Shown: piece after piece, positions 13,847 to 19,423 of the stretch | Numbering within the stretch: position 1 is the stretch's first letter | Layout: every line of letters begins with the position of its first letter | Assembly (NCBI GenBank): GCA_945833725.1 | Contig: CAMAFU010000010.1 | Span: 1 to 19,423, forward strand | From: an uncultured Treponema sp. | GTDB taxonomy: Bacteria; Spirochaetota; Spirochaetia; Treponematales; Treponemataceae | DNA: 19,423 nt | Direction of reading: 5' to 3' | Program-made: the position numbers and the translations under genes | The notes under the pieces: model-generated | What the model saw: the letters and a program-made list of their open reading frames with translations, nothing else | Databases searched by the model: none | What the model was told of the DNA's origin: nothing

Positions 13847-15010
13847 ATGTTTGTTGATGATAATTTGCGGAAAACGCTTTTGGACAATTTTTTAAATTAT
13901 GCCGGAGTTTGGACTACAAGCGACTGTGCCCGGGCCGATTCTGGAATTCAGCCTTCTACGGACAGACAGTTTGAGCTGGCAAATATTCTGGCTGCCCAGC
14001 TTTCTCAACTGGGGCTTTGTGACATTCAAGTTACGGAGCATTGTTATGTTTACGGCAGGCTTCCTTCTTTTGGGGTGGAAAATCTTCCTTCGTTTTGTCT
14101 TTTGGCTCATCTTGATACTGTGGAAGAATGTTCTGGTAAAGATGTTAAATGTGTTCTTTCGCAAAAAAACGGCGATACTATTATTTCTTCCGACGGTTCT
14201 ACGCTTCTTGGGGCCGACGATAAGGCTGGAATTGCGGAAATTATGACTCTTTTCAGTTTTCTTAATGCTCACAGGGATATTCCTCACCGGGAAATTGAAG
14301 TTTGCTTTAGTCCTGACGAAGAAACTGGTCATGGTATGGATAATGTACCCATTAACCTTATCCAATCCAAACAGGCTTATACTGTTGACGGAGGTTCTGC
14401 CGGGGAACTGGAAACTGAATGTTTTAACGCATATAAATCGGTGGTGGAATTTTCGGGAAATGCCATTCACACTGGAAGCGGCAGGGGATGTCTGGTAAAT
14501 GCCGTAACAATGGCAAGTCAGTTTGTTTCTCTGCTGCCCCGTAATGAAGCTCCAGAAACTACAGACGGCTACGAGGGATTTTTTGCACCTATGGAAATTT
14601 CCGGTTCTCTGGAAAAATCTTCTGTTACTGTTTTTTTGAGGGACTTTTCCATGGAAGGAATGAAAAGGCGGCTTTCCCTTACGGAAAAAATTGCTGAAAC
14701 TGTGGCGGAATCTTTTGGTGGATCGGTTAAAGTTTTTAATACTTGCCAGTATTACAACATGAAAAATGTTCTGGACAAATCGAAAGAAACGGTGGATAAC
14801 CTGATAAAAGCATACAGGGCGGCAAGCATTGAACCTGTTTTTCCTCCTATTCGCGGCGGTACAGACGGTTCAAGACTTTGCGAAATGGGAATTCCTGCTC
14901 CAAATATTTTTACCGGCGGGCATAACTTTCACTCCAGAAATGAATGGGCCAGCCTGAACGAAATGTGTCTGGCTGTAGAGGTGCTTATAAATCTTGCCGT
15001 TTCTAAATAA
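13847..15010 (+). CDS. pepT: Peptidase T (M20 family tripeptidase)
   Basis: A 387-residue cytosolic di-zinc aminopeptidase that removes N-terminal residues from tripeptides. M20B signatures are clear. Metal ligands and catalytic residues fit His88 and Asp90 (AHLDT), Asp124 (GADDKAG), Glu158/Glu159 (DEETG), Asp181 (VDGG) and His362 (GGHNFHS). The dimerisation or lid domain lies at about 195-300, with the NAIHTG motif (205-210). It is slightly shorter than the E. coli enzyme. This ATG fits the conserved N-terminus and sits just after a TATAAT box. It ends 12 bp from the convergent rex-like gene, with no hairpin between them. Confidence 0.92.
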   Translation: MFVDDNLRKTLLDNFLNYAGVWTTSDCARADSGIQPSTDRQFELANILAAQLSQLGLCDIQVTEHCYVYGRLPSFGVENLPSFCLLAHLDTVEECSGKDVKCVLSQKNGDTIISSDGSTLLGADDKAGIAEIMTLFSFLNAHRDIPHREIEVCFSPDEETGHGMDNVPINLIQSKQAYTVDGGSAGELETECFNAYKSVVEFSGNAIHTGSGRGCLVNAVTMASQFVSLLPRNEAPETTDGYEGFFAPMEISGSLEKSSVTVFLRDFSMEGMKRRLSLTEKIAETVAESFGGSVKVFNTCQYYNMKNVLDKSKETVDNLIKAYRAASIEPVFPPIRGGTDGSRLCEMGIPAPNIFTGGHNFHSRNEWASLNEMCLAVEVLINLAVSK

Positions 15011-15022
15011 CTTAAACTGGAA

Positions 15023-15640
15023 TTATCTGACTTCTGAAAGCATGAATTTTAACATTGACGGTATTGAGGCATTGTAAACATAAGTTTTTTTTGAAAGGTG
15101 AAGGATTTCGTCTGTGCAGTTTATGATTCCTTTTATGCCGTACTTTTCCAGGCGTTCGGCCATGGGAAGGGCTTTTTCGTTTTGAACTGTAAGAATCGCA
15201 AATTCTATGTTAAGGCGCCGGATTATTTTTTCTAAGTCCAGTGTGGGGAAAAGCGGGATTTTTGATTTTATTAAGTCCAGTCTGTTTTGGTTTGTGTCGA
15301 AACCTGCTGCAAGATTAAAGGGTGTGCCGTTAAAATTGTCCCTTTCCATAAATGCCTGCCCCAGAGAATCCAGCCCTACTATGCAGCAGTTATGAATTCC
15401 CGTTTTTCTGGAAATGTTCAGTTCTTTTTCGATGATGTTCTTTAATTCTTCTACGCTGTAACCATTCTTTTTTCCTGCAGAAATTCCCTCCAGAAACGAA
15501 ATATCTTTTCGTATGGAAGTTTCCTTTTGAAGGGAAAGTTCGGCAAGTTTTTTTGATGTTACAGTTTTTTCTTTTATGTCTGAAAGTATTTCGGCCAGAA
15601 GAAGAAGGCGTTTTCGCGAGGCGTCGGGGAGTTTTTCCAT
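15023..15640 (-). CDS. rex: Rex-family redox-sensing transcriptional repressor
   Basis: A 205-residue DNA-binding regulator. The N-terminal winged helix (1-75) contains SIRKDISF (42-49), matching the Rex recognition helix region. A Rossmann domain (about 82-185) follows, with FD at 114-115 ending strand two, and a C-terminal helix for domain swapping. Rex proteins repress fermentative and respiratory genes and release DNA when NADH rises. Here the nucleotide loop reads GLDSLG (89-94) where the family normally has GxGxLG, so the second glycine is Asp91. That could weaken NAD(H) binding. AGG lies 7 nt before the ATG. It follows the rhomboid gene by 20 nt on the same strand. I saw no obvious Rex operator nearby, so its targets are unknown. 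Confidence 0.78.
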   Translation of the reverse strand: MEKLPDASRKRLLLLAEILSDIKEKTVTSKKLAELSLQKETSIRKDISFLEGISAGKKNGYSVEELKNIIEKELNISRKTGIHNCCIVGLDSLGQAFMERDNFNGTPFNLAAGFDTNQNRLDLIKSKIPLFPTLDLEKIIRRLNIEFAILTVQNEKALPMAERLEKYGIKGIINCTDEILHLSKKTYVYNASIPSMLKFMLSEVR

Positions 15641-15660
15641 AATTTTACCTATTTTTCTGT

Positions 15661-16485
15661 CTAAAGTTTGATTGTGCCTATTTCCACAGTTTTATCGCCG
15701 CCGGAATTATCTGTTTCGTCCATAATTGTTTTTTCTCCGTCGGTTTCGTTACTGTTCCGTCCTGTTCCATAACTTTTTTTCCGAAAATCCAGTACGGTTT
15801 TTTCGTTGTTTTTTTCGCCTTTTTCTGGTTTTCGTTCTCCCTTTCTGCTGCCTGTTTTCTGCGTTTCGTTTTTCTGTATGTTTTTTTCCTGTTTAGACTG
15901 TCTTTTTTTAGAGGCTGCCGTAAACGCAAAAAGTGAACCGCATATTCCGCCAGCAATGTAAGCAAGGTTTGAACCTTTTACCCCCTCCACCTGGAAAAAT
16001 TCCCGGACAGCGTATACTGCCACAAGAAAAATAAAGCTTAAGGGAAGTTCATTTTTGTTTATGGTTGAAATTGAAGAAAGCATAATCAGCATAAAAGCAA
16101 TTCCGCTGGCACCCATAAAGGAACTTTTTATAAAGCATACATTGATTACGCCTGTTACAAAGGCTGTTACTGCCATCATAAGCAAAACAGGAAGAGAACC
16201 GTATCTTTCTTCCATAAGCGGCCCTAAAAGCAGAATAAAGGCAAGATTCCCCAAAAGGCTGTTCCAGTCTGCATGCCCGAACACATGGGTAAAAAGCCGT
16301 ATATAATCAATTCCATTAGCCCAGTTGAAAGTAATTTCCGCTTTTGAATTTCCAGGCACAGTAAATAGGACTGAAATAATTTTCCCGCCGGCAATATATT
16401 TGTCTGCAATGAAAATTAAAAAACACGCAATCGAAAAAGTTAAAATTACCGGAGAATTATAAGTAAGTCGAAATTTTTTCTTCAT
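15661..16485 (-). CDS. Rhomboid-fold membrane protein, probable pseudoprotease
   Basis: A 274-residue protein with about six membrane helices (to residue 191) and a charged cytosolic tail. It keeps the rhomboid features: HADWNSLLGN (71-80; His71 and Asn80), ME-RYGS after it, and the catalytic-serine motif GASG (Ser127). The second catalytic residue, the His of the family motif AHxxG, is Tyr176 here (AYIAGG). The oxyanion His of GlpG is Ser76. Loss of the dyad His suggests it binds membrane proteins rather than cutting them. The tail (192-274) is Lys/Glu/Asn-rich and contains three short related motifs: EKTVLD (228-233), EKTIMD (251-256) and DKTVEI (264-269). No Shine-Dalgarno sequence precedes the ATG. 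It lies directly upstream of the rex-like gene. Confidence 0.82.
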   Translation of the reverse strand: MKKKFRLTYNSPVILTFSIACFLIFIADKYIAGGKIISVLFTVPGNSKAEITFNWANGIDYIRLFTHVFGHADWNSLLGNLAFILLLGPLMEERYGSLPVLLMMAVTAFVTGVINVCFIKSSFMGASGIAFMLIMLSSISTINKNELPLSFIFLVAVYAVREFFQVEGVKGSNLAYIAGGICGSLFAFTAASKKRQSKQEKNIQKNETQKTGSRKGERKPEKGEKNNEKTVLDFRKKSYGTGRNSNETDGEKTIMDETDNSGGDKTVEIGTIKL

Positions 16486-16573
16486 ACTATTTTATCGGCA
16501 GTTTTTTTTAAGAAAAAAGAGTACTGTTTAAACTACACACTTATTGTGGCATTAACAAATTCCCCTGCAACAG

Positions 16574-16602
16574 TTGCCCTGCCCTCTGTTTTTTTATATA
16601 AT
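16574..16602 (+). promoter_or_regulatory. mntP promoter
   Basis: TATAAT (16597-16602) follows TTGCCC (16574-16579) by 17 nt. Transcription should begin near 16609, which would exclude the longer in-frame start at 16546. This supports the internal mntP start. Confidence 0.55.
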
Positions 16603-16624
16603 TTTTTTTATTCAATTCTCAGTG

Positions 16625-16654
16625 GCTCGCAGATTTTTCTGGGGCTTTTTTTTT
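16625..16654 (+). terminator. Terminator-like hairpin in the mntP leader
   Basis: GCTC-G-CAGA (16625-16633, one bulged G) pairs with TCTGGGGC (16638-16645) around TTTT and is followed by nine T's (16646-16654). It lies between the mntP promoter and its ribosome site. The only upstream gene is divergent, so the transcript it could stop is that of mntP itself. This suggests attenuation. I do not see the yybP-ykoY manganese aptamer. Confidence 0.45.
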
Positions 16655-16661
16655 GCATTTT

Positions 16662-16665
16662 GGAG
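16662..16665 (+). promoter_or_regulatory. Shine-Dalgarno sequence that sets the mntP start
   Basis: GGAG lies 6 nt before the ATG at 16672. The earlier in-frame ATG at 16546 has no ribosome site and lies upstream of the promoter. Confidence 0.7.
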
Positions 16666-16671
16666 TGCCTG

Positions 16672-17268
16672 ATGGACTTTGTATTTTTTTTGAACAGCAT
16701 TTTACTTGGTGCAGGTCTTGCCATGGATTCTTTTTCCGTTTCCATTGCCAATGCCCTTAAAGAACCAAAAATGAATTTTGCCCGAATGTGCGGCATTTCT
16801 GCTTTTCCGACTTTTTTTCAATTTGCCATGCCTATGATTGGCTGGATTTGCGTTCACACAGTTCTTGTTTATTTTAAGGTTTTTGAAAAATTCATTCCCT
16901 GGATTGCCCTTATTCTTCTCCTGTACATTGGAGGCAAAATGATTTGGGAAGGAGTTTCTGCAAAAAACGAAGAATCTTCCGGCGAACCTTATTCCACAAC
17001 TTTAGGAACCCTTATTGTTCAGGGAATTGCAACTTCCATAGACGCTTTGTCGGTTGGTTTTACCATTGCCGATTATTCTTTTGCAGCAGCTTTTGTCTGT
17101 TCTCTTATTATTGCAGCCGTAACTTTTGCAATCTGCATAGCAGGAATTATTATCGGAAAAACTGCTGGAACTAAACTTAAACTGGAAAACAAAGCCGGCA
17201 TTGCAGGCGGTCTTATTCTTATTGCCATAGGCATTGAAATTTTTGTTAAAGGTGTTTTTTTTAACTGA
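16672..17268 (+). CDS. mntP: Manganese efflux pump MntP
   Basis: A 198-residue inner-membrane exporter with six predicted helices. The family's two homologous halves carry the conserved acidic motifs AMDSFSVS (Asp19) and TSIDALSVG (Asp124). Further signatures are GGKMIWEG (87-94) and the C-terminal GGLILIAIGIEI. MntP exports Mn2+ to prevent toxicity. The start at 16672 is chosen from the GGAG site and from the family N-terminus; a longer frame from 16546 would add 42 residues not expected in the family. The stop overlaps the next start by 1 nt (TGATG). A hairpin with a T tract in the leader hints at control by attenuation. Confidence 0.9.
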   Translation: MDFVFFLNSILLGAGLAMDSFSVSIANALKEPKMNFARMCGISAFPTFFQFAMPMIGWICVHTVLVYFKVFEKFIPWIALILLLYIGGKMIWEGVSAKNEESSGEPYSTTLGTLIVQGIATSIDALSVGFTIADYSFAAAFVCSLIIAAVTFAICIAGIIIGKTAGTKLKLENKAGIAGGLILIAIGIEIFVKGVFFN

Positions 17269-19423
17269 TGGAAACTTTAATCATTCAGCCGCCTGTAGTT
17301 CAGCTAAATTCTCCCTATCCGTCCGGCGCTTACCTTTCTTCATTTTTTAAAAACGAAGGCCACAACTCTTTTTGGATTGATTTGAATGTCGAACTTTTTC
17401 ACAAGATTTTTTCTTCCGACGGTCTAAAAAAAATATTTTCCTTATCTGCAGAAAAAGCCTTAAAGCTGGCAGAAAATGCAGAATCAAAAGGTGATGAAGA
17501 AACTTCCTTTAATTTGCGCAGGTATGTTTCTCAAAAGTCATTGTGGATAGACTGGATTGACCAGATTGTTCTTATTCTTCAGGGAAAAGGCTTTGAACAG
17601 TCCCACAGATTCTGTTTTGGTGCGCATGTTCCCAGAGGCAGCAGAATGGAAAATTATCTTTCTTCCCTCGATTCTCCCCTTACAACAGACAACAGCCGTT
17701 CCCTTGCCAGTTTTGCCCTTGCCGATTTGGCCGATTACATAACTTTTACCTACGATGAAAATTTCAGCCTTGTCCGATATGCAGAGCGGCTTACCATAAG
17801 CAAAAATAATTTTTCGCAGATTGAAAAAAATATTTTTTCACCTGTTATGAACGATTTTTACATCCCACTTTTACAGGAAAAAATTGTTCCCCTGATTGAC
17901 AGCATGTTAGAAAAATCCGGCGGCAAAAAAATTCTTGTCTGCATAAGTGTGCCTTTTGCCGGTGTTTTTACCCCAGCTTTGTGTACGGGAAATTTCATCA
18001 AAAAAAATTACGGCAGCAAAGTATATGTAAGTTTGGGCGGAGGTTTTATTAACACAGAACTTCGCCAGACCAACGAAAAAAATCTTGCCTTTTATTGCGA
18101 CAGTCTTTGCTACGACAGGGGATACGCAACTTACAAAACCCTTATGGAAAAATTAAACTCCCTGCAGCAGGAAACAGAACCAATATACAATCTGCGGCAG
18201 TTTATATTGCCTTTTGAGGAAAATTCTTTTACAGAAAAAATTGTTGCTTCAGCTTCGGAAATAAAAATAATTTCCCCAAAATCTCCCGACACTCAGGAAC
18301 TTGCCTTTGAAGAAAAAATAACCAGAACTTTAATTCCAGATTTTTCTTCCATAGATTTTTCAAAATATCCCCGCCTTATTGATGATACAAACCCGATGCA
18401 CCGCCTTTGGTCAGACGGTTCGTGGATAAAATCTTATATGGCTCACGGCTGTTACTGGCATAAATGTGCTTTTTGCGATGTTACGCTGGATTATGTAAAA
18501 GGTTATTGCCCCGTAAATATTAAATCCCTCTACAAAGGCCTTCTTGAACAATGCGAAAAACACGGCGTATACGGAATTCATTTTGTAGACGAAGCCATGC
18601 CTCCTGCCGCCATGATAGAATTTGCAAAAGAAAATATTGCTCACGGAACTCCTGTTACATGGTGGGGAAACATCCGTTTTGAAAAATATTTTTCCAGAGA
18701 TGCAGCAGATTTTCTTGCCCGGGGCGGTCTGATTGGCGTAAGTGCCGGTTTGGAAAGTGCCACGGGAAACGGATTAAGCGTAATTCACAAGGGAACGGAT
18801 TTAAGTTCCATTGTCAGTGCCTGCTGTGCATTTAAGGAAGCCGGAATCCTTGTTCATGCCTACATGATTTACGGCTACTGGTGGGAAACACCGCAAAATT
18901 TAATTGACTCCATGGAAACCCTGCGCCAGTTTTATCAGGAAGGCTTGCTGGACAGTTGTTTCTGGCACAAATTTGTTTTAACAAGACATTCCAGAGTATA
19001 CAAAGAATATCTGGAGGGAAAGCATCCGGAATTAGCTGTACTGGAAGAAAAACAGCCTCTTTTTGCCAAAAACGGACTTCACTTTCTGGGAGAAGAAAAG
19101 TCAGAAAAGTTTGGCATTCCTCTGGAATATTCCCTGCAGGAATGGATGCACGGCCGGGGAATTAAAAAAAATGTTCAAAGCTGGTTTAATTTTTCTGTTC
19201 CAAAGCCTTCAGTTCCGCCGAATTTTGTTTCCGAGTATATCCATAAATACGAAAAAGAAAGAAATATTGCGTTTAGCAAAAAACTTCCCGCCGACGAATC
19301 AAAAATTTTCTGGCTTGGTGGAGAAAAAATAAAAGTAAAAGAAAAAACTTCCTCTGGCTGGGAAGAATTTTACCAGTGGACATACATGGGCGAAACCTTC
19401 AAAGAAAAAATTTCAGCCCCACC
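17268..19423 (+). CDS. B12-binding-type radical SAM protein (3' end outside the window)
   Basis: An open frame of at least 718 codons without a stop, running off the window. The N-terminus (METLIIQPPVV, then PSGAYLSSFFKNEGH) and residues about 220-310 (ISVPFAGVFTPAL, then VSLGGGFINTELR) match the cobalamin-binding-like domain common in these enzymes, but I see no DxHxxG motif. The radical SAM cluster motif is Cys395-x4-Cys400-x2-Cys403 (CYWHKCAFC), one residue wider than the usual CX3CX2C. It is followed by VDEAMPP, the GGLIGVSAGLESAT segment (about 486-499) and a MIYGYWWET segment typical of the TIM barrel. Substrate and reaction are unknown. Its ATG shares the A of the mntP stop (TGATG), so expression is likely coupled to mntP. 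Confidence 0.85.
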   Translation, partial: METLIIQPPVVQLNSPYPSGAYLSSFFKNEGHNSFWIDLNVELFHKIFSSDGLKKIFSLSAEKALKLAENAESKGDEETSFNLRRYVSQKSLWIDWIDQIVLILQGKGFEQSHRFCFGAHVPRGSRMENYLSSLDSPLTTDNSRSLASFALADLADYITFTYDENFSLVRYAERLTISKNNFSQIEKNIFSPVMNDFYIPLLQEKIVPLIDSMLEKSGGKKILVCISVPFAGVFTPALCTGNFIKKNYGSKVYVSLGGGFINTELRQTNEKNLAFYCDSLCYDRGYATYKTLMEKLNSLQQETEPIYNLRQFILPFEENSFTEKIVASASEIKIISPKSPDTQELAFEEKITRTLIPDFSSIDFSKYPRLIDDTNPMHRLWSDGSWIKSYMAHGCYWHKCAFCDVTLDYVKGYCPVNIKSLYKGLLEQCEKHGVYGIHFVDEAMPPAAMIEFAKENIAHGTPVTWWGNIRFEKYFSRDAADFLARGGLIGVSAGLESATGNGLSVIHKGTDLSSIVSACCAFKEAGILVHAYMIYGYWWETPQNLIDSMETLRQFYQEGLLDSCFWHKFVLTRHSRVYKEYLEGKHPELAVLEEKQPLFAKNGLHFLGEEKSEKFGIPLEYSLQEWMHGRGIKKNVQSWFNFSVPKPSVPPNFVSEYIHKYEKERNIAFSKKLPADESKIFWLGGEKIKVKEKTSSGWEEFYQWTYMGETFKEKISAP

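Noticed and set aside
13830..13895. Short frame MNIIDLCLLM... overlapping the pepT start
   Set aside because: 21 codons, out of frame with pepT, with a GGAAG too close to its ATG to act as a ribosome site.
16546..16671. Upstream start of mntP adding 42 residues
   Set aside because: It has no Shine-Dalgarno sequence, spans the predicted promoter and hairpin, and is not expected in the MntP family.
16486..16671. yybP-ykoY manganese riboswitch before mntP
   Set aside because: I looked for its conserved GGGGAGUAG-type segments and did not find them on the plus strand, and the predicted leader before the hairpin is too short.

Overview
The window looks like chromosomal DNA from a host-associated spirochaete, most likely a Treponema. 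This is an inference from three things: AT-rich non-coding DNA and A/T-ending codons, two cysteine-anchored lipoproteins beside a chemotaxis receptor, and the general look of the proteins. No sequence search was possible. Most of the window is ordinary core genome. The unusual material is in the intergenic repeats and in several genes with departures from their families.

Layout. 1-1719: a terminator-like hairpin, a lipoprotein with an HEXXH zinc-protease motif (83-1669), and a hairpin shared with the convergent neighbour. 1728-4543 (minus): one transcription unit with a near-consensus promoter, tRNA-Ala(GGC), a dCache chemotaxis receptor whose ATG lies only 4 nt past the tRNA 3' end, and thiamine pyrophosphokinase. 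4619-6679 (minus): a second lipoprotein with a probable beta-propeller C-terminus and its own promoter. 6717-9876 (minus): dnaX, ybaB (4-nt overlap) and recR, the classic replication/repair cluster. Here ybaB and recR are separated by about 400 bp holding two and a bit tandem 137-bp structured repeats and one copy of a GC-rich dispersed element.

9877-10345 is gene-free. It holds a 72-bp direct repeat in two copies around a nested inverted repeat, then the purD promoter. 10346-11675: purD and a strong terminator. 11703-13632 (minus): lemA, a TPM-domain membrane protein and a duplicated zinc-ribbon membrane protein, with a promoter. 13674-13794: a second copy of the GC-rich element with a 16-bp hairpin. 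13812-15010: pepT, with a promoter that predicts a leaderless mRNA. 15023-16485 (minus): a rhomboid-fold membrane protein lacking the catalytic histidine, then a Rex-like repressor with an altered nucleotide-binding loop. 16574-19423: mntP, with a terminator-like hairpin in its leader, overlapped by 1 nt by a B12-binding-type radical SAM gene that runs off the window end.

The points most worth a second look are: the tRNA-mRNA junction that would give a 4-nt leader; an A AAA AAG slippery site in dnaX whose -1 frame stays open into ybaB; the two structured repeat families, one with compensatory changes; the repeat upstream of purD whose copies differ mostly by synonymous changes in a short reading frame; and the His-less rhomboid. 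I see no CRISPR array, transposase, phage gene or defence system.
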